Of a DNA stretch of 14,039 nucleotides, positions 6,324-13,524 are shown in pieces; within the stretch, counting starts at the first letter, position 1, and every line of letters begins with the position of its first letter. Origin of the DNA: Bacillota bacterium (GTDB lineage: Bacteria; Bacillota; Clostridia; Tissierellales; Peptoniphilaceae); assembly GCA_023394215.1 (NCBI GenBank), contig JAEXBH010000190.1, forward strand, positions 1 through 14,039. Direction: 5' to 3'. The notes below the pieces were generated by a model. The model did not search any database and was not told where the DNA came from. It saw nothing but the letters and a program-made list of their open reading frames with translations. The position numbers and the translations under genes are program-made.

Positions 6324-8275
6324 TAATTAACACTTGCTCCGTCATCTATATCTTCCAAACCTGTTAGAAGAGTCAACTGTTCTCCCTTTTCAGCAGCCAA
6401 AAACATACCTTGTGACTCTATCCCTCTAAATTTATGAGGTTTAAGGTTGGTTATTACAAGTGTTAACTTACCCACTAAGTATTCCTTCTCATAATGGCTC
6501 TTAATGTTTGAAACTATAGTTCTTTCCTCTTCTCCAATCTTAACCTTAAAAACATAAAGCTTATCGGCATTAGGATGGTCCTCAACACTTATGACACGAG
6601 CCGTCTTTATTTCAAGTTTAGAAAAATCGTCAAGAGTTATTTCTGCCTTTGCGGGTTCGGCTTCCTTGGAAACTTCCTCTTTTTTCTCACCGTTTCTCTT
6701 TATATTAAGCTCCTTATTTGCCAAAGCAAGTCTTTCCTTTTCCTTTTCTATATCAAGTCTCGGGAACAGATTTTCAGTCTTATGAACCTTATTTCCGTCA
6801 GGGAAAAGCCCAAATTTTCCTGCACTGTCCCAACCCATATTTTCTATATTAAGCTGCTCAAGTATTTTAACGAATGTATGAGGCAAGAAAGGTTCTATAA
6901 GCTGATTTATAATTCTTAAACTTTCAACTAAATTATATAAAACCGTATCAAGTCTTTTTTTATCCTCCTTAGCTAAAATCCAAGGCATTGTTTCATCTAT
7001 ATACTTGTTTGTTCTTCTTATAAGCTTCCAAATCGTTTCCAAGGCATTTGAGAAGGAAAGTTCATCCATATATTTTTCAACTTCCCCAATTGTACCGATA
7101 GCAACGGCCTTTAAGTCCTCGTCAACTTCGCCCCCTTCACAGGTATTTTTGACAACACCGTCATTATACTTCTCCGCCATCGAAATGGTTCTTGAAACTA
7201 AGTTTCCAAGATCATTTGCCAAATCGGAATTTAATCTTTGTAAAAACTTTTCATTTGAAAAAGACCCATCCTGCCCGAAAGTAAATTCCCTAAGAACAAA
7301 ATACTTTAAGGCATCTATACCGTAAAGCTCTATAAGAGGCTCGGCATAAACAACATTTCCTATGGACTTACTCATCTTGGTATCATCAAATAAAATCCAA
7401 CCGTGAGCAAAAACTTGCTTAGGTATCTCCATATCAAGTGCCATTAAAAGGGCAGGCCAAATTATGGTGTGAAATCTCACTATTTCCTTACTCATAAGAT
7501 GGATACCCGCCGGCCAATAGTGGTTGAATTTAGCCTCGTCCTTACCGTATCCTATACCGGTAAGATAGCAAGAAAGAGCATCTATCCAAACATATATAAC
7601 ATGCTTATCATCAAAAGGAACCTTTACCCCCCAATCAAATGTGTTTCTTGTAACGGAAAGGTCATTAAGCCCCTTATCAAGGAAATTTGTAATCATTTCC
7701 TTCTTACTTCTTTCAGGAAGCAAGAAATCAGGATTTTCTTCAAATAATTTTTTTATCCTGTCGGTATACTTTGAAAGTCTGAAGAAATAAGATTCTTCCT
7801 TATGCTTATGAACCGGCCTATGGCACTCAGGACAGTTGCCGTTTTCATCAAGCTGACTTTCAGTCCAAAAAGACTCATCAGGTGTACAATAATATCCCTC
7901 ATATACACCCTTATAAATTTCCCCCTTATCATAAAGCTTTTGGAACAAATCCTGCACGTTTTTTTCATGCTCCGGATCTGTTGACCTTACAAAGCTGTCA
8001 TAATCTATCTCAAGCGTTTCCCACAATTCCTTTATGGAATCCACTATCCCGTCAATAAATTCAAGAGGTTTCTTTCCGGCCTTTTCCGCAGTTTCTTGAA
8101 TTTTTTGTCCATGTTCGTCGGTACCTGTAACAAAATAGGCATCAAAACCCTTTATCTTTTTATACCTCTTTAGGGTATCCGCAACAATAGTCGTATAAGT
8201 GTGCCCCAGATGCAAATTTGCATTTGGATAATATATAGGCGTAGTAATATAATACGGTTTTTTATCTATATTCAT
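6323..8275 (-). CDS. metG: Methionyl-tRNA synthetase with C-terminal tRNA-binding domain
   Basis: This enzyme charges tRNA-Met. From the ATG at 8275 it has 650 residues. Class I signatures are HLGH (22-25) and KMSKS (300-304), with the connective-peptide zinc knuckle at about 130-151 and VIYVWIDAL at 226-234. The last ~105 residues (ITLDDFSKLEIKTARVISVE onward) form an EMAPII/Trbp111-like tRNA-binding domain that allows dimerisation. The knuckle reads C130-x2-D133 ... C148-x2-C151, so one usual Cys position is Asp. The frame could be opened at a TTG (8299) or ATG (8287), but GGAGGA (8279-8284) sits just ahead of the ATG at 8275, which gives the expected MNIDKKPYYITTPIYY start. It is the first gene of the housekeeping block, with its own promoter and a leader of about 27 bases, so there is no room for a T-box. 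Confidence 0.95.
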   Translation of the reverse strand: MNIDKKPYYITTPIYYPNANLHLGHTYTTIVADTLKRYKKIKGFDAYFVTGTDEHGQKIQETAEKAGKKPLEFIDGIVDSIKELWETLEIDYDSFVRSTDPEHEKNVQDLFQKLYDKGEIYKGVYEGYYCTPDESFWTESQLDENGNCPECHRPVHKHKEESYFFRLSKYTDRIKKLFEENPDFLLPERSKKEMITNFLDKGLNDLSVTRNTFDWGVKVPFDDKHVIYVWIDALSCYLTGIGYGKDEAKFNHYWPAGIHLMSKEIVRFHTIIWPALLMALDMEIPKQVFAHGWILFDDTKMSKSIGNVVYAEPLIELYGIDALKYFVLREFTFGQDGSFSNEKFLQRLNSDLANDLGNLVSRTISMAEKYNDGVVKNTCEGGEVDEDLKAVAIGTIGEVEKYMDELSFSNALETIWKLIRRTNKYIDETMPWILAKEDKKRLDTVLYNLVESLRIINQLIEPFLPHTFVKILEQLNIENMGWDSAGKFGLFPDGNKVHKTENLFPRLDIEKEKERLALANKELNIKRNGEKKEEVSKEAEPAKAEITLDDFSKLEIKTARVISVEDHPNADKLYVFKVKIGEEERTIVSNIKSHYEKEYLVGKLTLVITNLKPHKFRGIESQGMFLAAEKGEQLTLLTGLEDIDDGASVN

Positions 8276-8308
8276 ATCTTCCTCCATAGGATATAACAAT
8301 AATGCCTA

Positions 8309-8337
8309 ATTATATCCCAAAAACGGCTATTTTTCAA
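8309..8337 (-). promoter_or_regulatory. Promoter of the metG operon
   Basis: On the minus strand TTGAAA (8337-8332) and a perfect TATAAT (8314-8309) are separated by 17 bases. The start would be near 8302, about 27 bases before the metG ATG. It is divergent from the LysR promoter at 8369-8397, with about 31 bases between the two -35 boxes. Confidence 0.8.
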
Positions 8338-8368
8338 TCAAAAAACCTTTGGATCCCGAAAATTTCGA

Positions 8369-8397
8369 TTTCTTATACCGGCTTTTCATGCTATAAT
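8369..8397 (+). promoter_or_regulatory. Extended -10 promoter of the LysR-type gene
   Basis: A perfect TATAAT (8392-8397) carries the extended -10 element TG (8389-8390) one base upstream. The -35 position 17 bases before it reads TTTCTT (8369-8374), a weak match, as is usual for extended -10 promoters. The predicted start is near 8404, inside the palindrome at 8397-8410, leaving a leader of about 60 bases. Confidence 0.7.
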
Positions 8398-8410
8398 TTC
8401 ATTAATGAAA
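8397..8410. promoter_or_regulatory. Perfect 14-bp palindrome at the LysR transcription start (possible operator)
   Basis: TTTCATTAATGAAA is its own reverse complement over 14 bases. It shares its first base with the end of the TATAAT box and covers the predicted start. A protein bound here would block this promoter, which fits autoregulation by the adjacent LysR protein or control by another factor. It is not a classical T-N11-A LysR box, so the binding protein is open. Confidence 0.45.
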
Positions 8411-8463
8411 GCCTATGCAGATTGCGGCTCAATGCTTTCAAAATATTTCTCGGGAGGCTTATA

Positions 8464-9357
8464 ATGAATGTAGAATCTCTTATCTATTTCAAATATCTTG
8501 CTGACTACAAGAACTTCACCAAGGCTGCTGAATATTTTTTTGTAAGTCAATCTACTCTAAGCAGGCAAATTATGGCTTTAGAAGAAGAACTTGGTGTCAA
8601 ATTATTAAACAGAAATAACAGATCCGTCGTCCTCACTCCCGAGGGTGAAGCCTTAAATGAGGAAGTGGATTCGCTTATACAACACCTGGAAATCATAAAG
8701 GATAAGATTATAAATACCTCAAAGGGCAATACGGGTTGCCTTAAGATAATGTCAATAGGCACAATTGAACCCCTAATAGACAAGCATATTAAAGTCTTTA
8801 TTAAAAGCTTTCCCAACGTTAAATTTTCTTTGGAATATTACAGTTTCGACAAGATGGTAGATGCCATAAGATTTAAAATTTTTGATGCCGCCTTTATATT
8901 CGGTTTCGCATCAAATTTTGAAAATAGTGAAGACTTTTCCCATAAAACGGTAGCAAAGGAAAAATTTGTGATAATGTGCAACAGCTCAATAAAAAATAAG
9001 GAAGAGTTCTTAAAAACCCTAACCTTCTCACCTCTAATTCTACCACCCTTTATCGATCCGCCAATCATAGGTGAATGAAAAAATTTTATAAAAACAAAAT
9101 TTAACAAGGATAAAGACAGTATAAACTACCTTAATACAACTCAATCGATTATTATGCATGTAAAAGCAAATTTAGGCTATTCCATAGTTCCGGAGAATCT
9201 TATAAAAGATAATTACAACATTAAAGACTTAAACTTTATAAATCTTGAAGATATTATCGATAGAGATGCAAGCACCGATATAGTTATGATTTATAATAAG
9301 AAAAACGAAAACCGGGCTTTAAGAAACTTTATTGATATATTGGAAATGACAAATTAG
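8464..9357 (+). pseudogene. LysR-type transcriptional regulator interrupted by an in-frame TGA
   Basis: Read through one stop, the frame from the ATG at 8464 to the TAG at 9355-9357 gives 298 codons, a normal LysR length. Residues 1-60 are the winged helix-turn-helix (FTKAAEYFFVSQSTLSRQI, then LGVKLLNRNNRSVVLTPEG). The rest is the periplasmic-binding-protein-like effector domain (for example TGCLKIMSIGTIEP, and after the stop ANLGYSIVPENLI). TGA at 9076-9078 (codon 205) interrupts the effector domain. The same frame continues cleanly for 92 more codons with matching family sequence. TGG (Trp) to TGA is the simplest origin. GGGAGG (8452-8457) sits six bases before the ATG. The truncated product would keep the DNA-binding domain and part of the effector domain. 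This could be a real nonsense mutation, a sequence error or readthrough. It is the only plus-strand gene and lies tail-to-tail with the fermentation operon. Confidence 0.85.
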
Positions 9358-9403
9358 GATTTTGATTCAAGATATCAATAATCCATATATTAATGATTTC
9401 ATA

Positions 9404-9440
9404 TAGAAAAAGGATGCAACTTTCCCGCATCCTTTTTCTA
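9404..9440. terminator. Bidirectional terminator between the LysR gene and the transporter gene
   Basis: A perfect 14-base stem (TAGAAAAAGGATGC at 9404-9417 with GCATCCTTTTTCTA at 9427-9440) encloses a 9-base loop. The lower stem is A-rich on one side and T-rich on the other, so transcripts from either side gain a T-rich 3' arm. It lies 46 bases after the LysR stop and 7 bases after the transporter stop. Confidence 0.85.
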
Positions 9441-9447
9441 ATCTATA

Positions 9448-10662
9448 CTAACCAATTTGCTTAAATTTCTTATCTCTTTCCTTCAAACTTTTTTCCAAAT
9501 AAAAACTCAACAAAAAGCCTACAAGAGCTAACACACTGGCAAATAAGAAAGCCTTAGTATAATGTCCGTTATCAATAGTCTTAAAATAAACCGCCAATCT
9601 CGGACCTATAAGCCCGGCCAAGCCGAAAACTAAATACATAAGCCCATAATTTTCAGTAATATATTTTAAGCCGAAAGCACTGCCCGTAAGAGGCGTTACA
9701 ACAGACGCAAAGCCTCCATAACTCATAGCTGCAAGTGCCATAGCAATTACTATAAGACTTCCGTTTTTCATAAAAACAAGACTTGCCATAGATGCTATTG
9801 CAAGCACAAATAAAAGCTTAAGCGAGTTTATTCTGCCAAGCTTATCTGATATAAATCCCGCAAGTAGTCTTCCAAGCATATTACATAGGGAAAACAGTCC
9901 TACATAAATCGCCGCTTGTTTCGCATCTATTTTTAATGTCGCCTGAATCAAAGGTGAAGCCTGCCCTATGACCATCAAGCCGCAGGTCAAACCGCAAGTA
10001 AAAATAAGAAGCATAATATAGAAAAGCTTAGTCTTTACCATCTGTCCCCTATTTAAATCAAAAGCAGATACATTTTTATCTTCATTGCCCTTGGAGTTTG
10101 CTCCCGATATGTGGCCTATAAAAACTGAAGCTAATGTTATCAGGACAAAAAAGCCAATCCCTACAACTTTGAAAGTAAAACTTATATCACGTGTGTTTAT
10201 AAGATTTACAAATACCGGAGACCATAAAATTGCCCCCGAACCATAAGCTGCAGCCATTAACCCTGAGGATAGCCCTTGTTTTTCAGGATATAATTTTACA
10301 GAATATGACATAAGTGTAGGATAGATAAAACCTACTCCTACGCCGGCTAAAAACCCGTAAGTAAAATAAAGCTTAAATACACCGGCAACATATGCTGACA
10401 AAAATAGTCCTGAACCGAGAAAGGCCCCACCGATCATGCAAGCTTGATAGACTTTAATCTTTCTAATCAAACCGGCAAAAATTATAGGAGTAAAAGTTGA
10501 AAATAATATGGTTAGGGTAAAACATAAGGCTACGTCTATTTCCTTAAATCCATAATCCTTTACTATGGGCGTTTGTAAAACGCTCCAAGCATAACCGTAA
10601 CCTGCTATCAAGCAGGTTACAAGAGACGCAAGCATATTTATAATTTTTTTATTTTTCATCAT
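9448..10662 (-). CDS. MFS transporter of the oxalate/formate antiporter-like (OFA) type, probable carboxylate transporter
   Basis: A 404-residue integral membrane protein with about 12 hydrophobic segments split 6+6 by a polar loop near residues 190-215. The opening AGYGYAWSVLQTPIVKDYGF and the YGFLAGVGVGFIYPT and AAAYGSGAILWSPV segments resemble the OFA/monocarboxylate-type MFS subgroup. Known members move small organic anions such as oxalate, formate or pyruvate; the substrate here is not readable. It is the last gene of the five-gene operon, 13 bases after the dehydrogenase stop. AGGGAG lies five bases before the ATG at 10662; a second ATG follows directly at 10659. As part of this operon it probably imports the acid that the other enzymes process, or exports a product. 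Confidence 0.8.
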   Translation of the reverse strand: MMKNKKIINMLASLVTCLIAGYGYAWSVLQTPIVKDYGFKEIDVALCFTLTILFSTFTPIIFAGLIRKIKVYQACMIGGAFLGSGLFLSAYVAGVFKLYFTYGFLAGVGVGFIYPTLMSYSVKLYPEKQGLSSGLMAAAYGSGAILWSPVFVNLINTRDISFTFKVVGIGFFVLITLASVFIGHISGANSKGNEDKNVSAFDLNRGQMVKTKLFYIMLLIFTCGLTCGLMVIGQASPLIQATLKIDAKQAAIYVGLFSLCNMLGRLLAGFISDKLGRINSLKLLFVLAIASMASLVFMKNGSLIVIAMALAAMSYGGFASVVTPLTGSAFGLKYITENYGLMYLVFGLAGLIGPRLAVYFKTIDNGHYTKAFLFASVLALVGFLLSFYLEKSLKERDKKFKQIG

Positions 10663-10675
10663 AATCTCTCCCTAT

Positions 10676-11437
10676 TTATTCAAATAAGGTAGCTCCGTTA
10701 TCTACATATAATATTTGTCCGCTTATCCTCTTAGATTCGTCACTTGCAAAAAACAGTATTGCATTTGCCTGATCCGATACATCGCATTCCCCAACCGAGA
10801 AATCCATATGGTTAGCCGTTTTGGCTGCAAACTCCTGATCGAAAGTTTTTATTTTTTCAGGAGCATTTAGAGGAGTTGGGGTAGGTCCGGGTGCAACTGC
10901 ATTGCATCTCACACCGCTTCCACCTATTTCTATTGCTATATTTTTTGTCATGGAATCTACCGCAGCCTTTGAAGCACTATAAGAAATCCCTGCAACCCCC
11001 TTTCCCCCTATAGAAGAAATGTTAATGATAGAGCCGCTCTTGTTTTCCATCATACCAGGCAAGACATATTTACACATATAAAAAACTGAATACTGATTTG
11101 TCTTAACAACTTCATCATACCATTCATCACTACATCTTGTTATCCTTATATGTTTGTCAGCTATACCAGCGTTGTTTACCAATATATCAACCCTTCCGTA
11201 TTTAGCAAGAGTATAATCAACTACCTTTTTACAGTCTTCAGATTTTTTCAAATCGGCAGTAACATATGAAACCTCTCCCCAAGCCGAAAACTCATTTAAA
11301 CTTTCTTCATTTTTATCTTCTCTTCTGGAACAAAATACCACTTTCGCTCCTTCCTTCAAAAATACTTCTATAGTTTTCTTGCCTATGCCGGAATTCCCTC
11401 CGGTAACTATAGCAACTTTACCTTCCAATCTTGCCAT
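10676..11437 (-). CDS. Short-chain dehydrogenase/reductase (SDR), probable beta-hydroxyacid/3-oxoacyl type
   Basis: A 253-residue classical SDR. It has the cofactor motif TGGNSGIG (12-19), NNAG (88-91), Asn114, Ser141/Ser142 and the catalytic YSASK (Tyr153, Lys157), and ends with GQILYVDNGATLFE. SRR (37-39) at the end of the second beta-strand favours NADP(H) over NAD(H). The family covers FabG-type ketoacyl reductases, acetoacetyl-CoA reductases, hydroxybutyrate dehydrogenases and sugar-acid dehydrogenases, and sequence alone does not choose between them. Its place beside a beta-keto-acid cleavage enzyme and a thiolase suggests a 3-hydroxy/3-keto pair as substrate. AGGAGG lies five bases before the ATG, and the thiolase TAG stop is embedded in this site (AATTAGGAGG). 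The intergenic gap is 9 bases. Confidence 0.88.
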   Translation of the reverse strand: MARLEGKVAIVTGGNSGIGKKTIEVFLKEGAKVVFCSRREDKNEESLNEFSAWGEVSYVTADLKKSEDCKKVVDYTLAKYGRVDILVNNAGIADKHIRITRCSDEWYDEVVKTNQYSVFYMCKYVLPGMMENKSGSIINISSIGGKGVAGISYSASKAAVDSMTKNIAIEIGGSGVRCNAVAPGPTPTPLNAPEKIKTFDQEFAAKTANHMDFSVGECDVSDQANAILFFASDESKRISGQILYVDNGATLFE

Positions 11438-11446
11438 ATTTTCCTC

Positions 11447-12601
11447 CTAATTATACATTTTGACCAAGCCGGCAGCTCCCATACCGCCACCTATACACAT
11501 TGTAACAAGTCCCAAATCCTTTTTGTTTTTTTCAAGGTAGTGCAGGGCTTTACATACTAAGATAGTACCCGTAGCCCCAAGCGGATGTCCCATTGCTATA
11601 GCTCCACCATAAGGGTTTACTTTCGCCATATCAAGCCCCAATTCTTCTATTGAAACAAGTGCCTGAGATGCAAATGCCTCATTTATTTCCACTACGTCTA
11701 AATCATATACAGATAGGCTAAGTTTATTCAGAAGCTTAAGACTGGCTGATATAGGTCCCAAGCCCATAAATTCCGGTTCCAAACCCGATACGGCAAAACC
11801 AAGAAACTCAGCTACGGGCTTAATATTAAGCTCTTTAGCTTTTCTTTCAGACATTAAAACTACAAAAGAAGCCCCGTCGCTCATTTGGGAAGAAGACCCT
11901 GCCGTTAAAATGCCGTCTTGGGCAAAACAAGGTTTTAGGGAAATTAAACTTTCTAAATTTGTATTTACCCTTATGCACTCATCCTTTGCAAATTTGTAAG
12001 CTTTCCCCTCCTTATCAAAACCGTCTACAGCTATTATTTGATCTTTAAACTCATCGTTTTTTAAGGCTTCTATAGCCTTTTGGTTACTCAAAAGAGAAAA
12101 CTTATCAAGTTCTTCTCTTGTTAAATTATATTTTCTTGCAACATTTTCCCCTGTCTGCCCCATTGATACATAAGCTTCAGTATTTTCCAAAAGCCACTCG
12201 TTCAAAAATTCCTTTTGTTCCGACAAAACAGGTTCACTCATGGACTCTATGCCCCCTGCTATGACCACATCCTGCATACCGGAATTTATCATTGCGGCCC
12301 CTATTGCCAAAGCCTGTAAGGAAGATGAACAAAATCTGTTTACGGTTTGTCCGGGTACAGAGTCTGGAAGTTCCGCTCTTATAACTAAATTTCTCGCCGG
12401 ATTTAACCCCATTTTCCCCTCCGGAATGGCACAACCCAATATCAAATCGTCAACACAATTTAAATCCAAAGTCGGCAATTTATCCAGAACTCCTCTAAGC
12501 ACCTGAGCTCCGAAATCGATGGGGTTCACCTTAGCCAAAGATCCTTTTCTCGCCTTGGCTATACCGGATCTCCCGTACTCAACAATCACACATTTTTCCA
12601 T
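11447..12601 (-). CDS. Thiolase (acetyl-CoA acetyltransferase / 3-ketoacyl-CoA thiolase)
   Basis: A 384-residue thiolase with all catalytic parts: acyl-accepting Cys91 in VNRFCSSSLQ, NEAF (307-310), His339 in GHPLGATG and Cys369 in CIGGGMGAA. Length and motif order fit the biosynthetic/degradative thiolase family. It condenses two acetyl-CoA to acetoacetyl-CoA or runs the reverse cleavage. Chain-length preference is not readable. In this operon the likely job is to connect acetoacetyl-CoA, derived from the acetoacetate released by the BKACE enzyme, with acetyl-CoA. A G-rich site (GGGGGA) precedes the ATG. The gap to the upstream acyltransferase is 13 bases, and that gene ends with tandem stops TGA-TAG. 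Confidence 0.93.
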   Translation of the reverse strand: MEKCVIVEYGRSGIAKARKGSLAKVNPIDFGAQVLRGVLDKLPTLDLNCVDDLILGCAIPEGKMGLNPARNLVIRAELPDSVPGQTVNRFCSSSLQALAIGAAMINSGMQDVVIAGGIESMSEPVLSEQKEFLNEWLLENTEAYVSMGQTGENVARKYNLTREELDKFSLLSNQKAIEALKNDEFKDQIIAVDGFDKEGKAYKFAKDECIRVNTNLESLISLKPCFAQDGILTAGSSSQMSDGASFVVLMSERKAKELNIKPVAEFLGFAVSGLEPEFMGLGPISASLKLLNKLSLSVYDLDVVEINEAFASQALVSIEELGLDMAKVNPYGGAIAMGHPLGATGTILVCKALHYLEKNKKDLGLVTMCIGGGMGAAGLVKMYN

Positions 12602-12614
12602 TATTTTCCCCCTA

Positions 12615-13514
12615 TCAAATCAAGGCTGTGCATAAAAGAAGCGAATACAACTTTTCTCTGGAGCTCGCACTCCTTGAGGTTAAAGCAATGGGTATATCAG
12701 CTCCCACAAGACATCCTGCCAAGGTATTTTCCTCATCTACATTCCATATCTTACTCATTATATTACCGGAAACCATCTGAGGCACCAAAAGCATATCGAC
12801 ATCGCCCGCATACTCGGAATTATAACCCTTAATAAGGGCCGATTCCTTTTGTGTAGCCAAGTCGAAAGAAATAGGTCCCTCCACTATGGCTCCGTCAAGT
12901 TTTCCGTCGATGCTCAACTTTTTAAGCTCTGCTGCATCCAAGGTTTCCTTCATCTTGGGATTTACAACCTCAACGGCACAAAGGGCTCCGACTACCGGTT
13001 TTTCAACTCCCAATTTCTTAAAGGTTTTAGCAGCGGCTTTGACAATATTAATTTTATCTTCCAAGCTCGGATAAGGAATAACTGCACTGTCGCTCATAGC
13101 TAATAACTTGTGATAATTTTTCAGTTGCATAAGCCCGAAATGCGTCACAAAACCTGATGAATTCAGTCCCTTCTCCTTATCTAAAATAGGCTTCAAAAGA
13201 TCCTTGGTTTCAAGCTTGCCTTTTAGAATAAAATCTCCCCTGCCTGCCCTTATAAGCTCAACAGCTTTTTGAGAAGGATTAAAATCCTTCGGACAATCTA
13301 CAAGATCATACCTCCTTGAAGTCAGACCCATTTCCTGTAAAACCTTCTTAACATCAGCTTCAACTCCTACCAAGACCGGATATATAAATCCTCTATCTTC
13401 AGCATCAAAAATAGCCTCTAAAGCATGACGGTCCGTAGCTCCTGCAAGTACACACCTCGCCACCTTTCTATCTCTGATTACACTTTCCATCAGAGTATCA
13501 AAACTTTTTAACAT
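12615..13514 (-). CDS. Phosphate acetyl/butyryltransferase family protein (Ptb-like)
   Basis: A 299-residue protein of the size and order of phosphate butyryltransferases. Supporting segments are RKVARCVLAGATDRHALEA at the N-terminus, GRGDFILKGKLETKDLLKPIL, an SDSAVIPYPSLEDKINIV strand-helix unit that matches the TD-A-V-x(3)-P-x-L-x-x-K region of Ptb, and VDMLLVPQMVSGNIMSKIW, which corresponds to the conserved LLVP-x(3)-GN motif. The family exchanges CoA for phosphate on a short acyl group (acyl-CoA + Pi to acyl phosphate + CoA), usually paired with a butyrate-type kinase for ATP. No kinase follows in this operon. AGGAG before the ATG overlaps the TAG stop of the preceding gene; the gap is 10 bases. 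The acyl group could be butyryl, an aminobutyryl or another short chain. Confidence 0.82.
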   Translation of the reverse strand: MLKSFDTLMESVIRDRKVARCVLAGATDRHALEAIFDAEDRGFIYPVLVGVEADVKKVLQEMGLTSRRYDLVDCPKDFNPSQKAVELIRAGRGDFILKGKLETKDLLKPILDKEKGLNSSGFVTHFGLMQLKNYHKLLAMSDSAVIPYPSLEDKINIVKAAAKTFKKLGVEKPVVGALCAVEVVNPKMKETLDAAELKKLSIDGKLDGAIVEGPISFDLATQKESALIKGYNSEYAGDVDMLLVPQMVSGNIMSKIWNVDEENTLAGCLVGADIPIALTSRSASSREKLYSLLLCTALI

Positions 13515-13524
13515 CTTATTTCTC

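Noticed and set aside
4134..8275. The metG-tatD-rnmV-rsmA gene order as a possible novel cluster
   Set aside because: This order is a well-known conserved housekeeping arrangement in Firmicutes.
8276..8308. T-box or SAM riboswitch ahead of metG
   Set aside because: The predicted transcription start leaves a leader of only about 27 bases, too short for either element.
8302..8463. Upstream extension of the LysR frame to an ATG at 8302
   Set aside because: It would include the extended -10 promoter and palindrome inside the coding region. The ATG at 8464 has a proper GGGAGG and gives the usual LysR N-terminus.
9076..9078. TGA decoded as tryptophan (genetic code 4) or as selenocysteine
   Set aside because: tatD and the Ptb-like gene end naturally at TGA, in the latter case followed at once by TAG. 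The A/T-rich sequence after the LysR TGA shows no evident selenocysteine insertion hairpin, and LysR proteins are not known selenoproteins.
12234..12506. Short open frames on both strands inside the thiolase gene
   Set aside because: They overlap the catalytic Cys91 region of a fully conserved thiolase and have no independent support.
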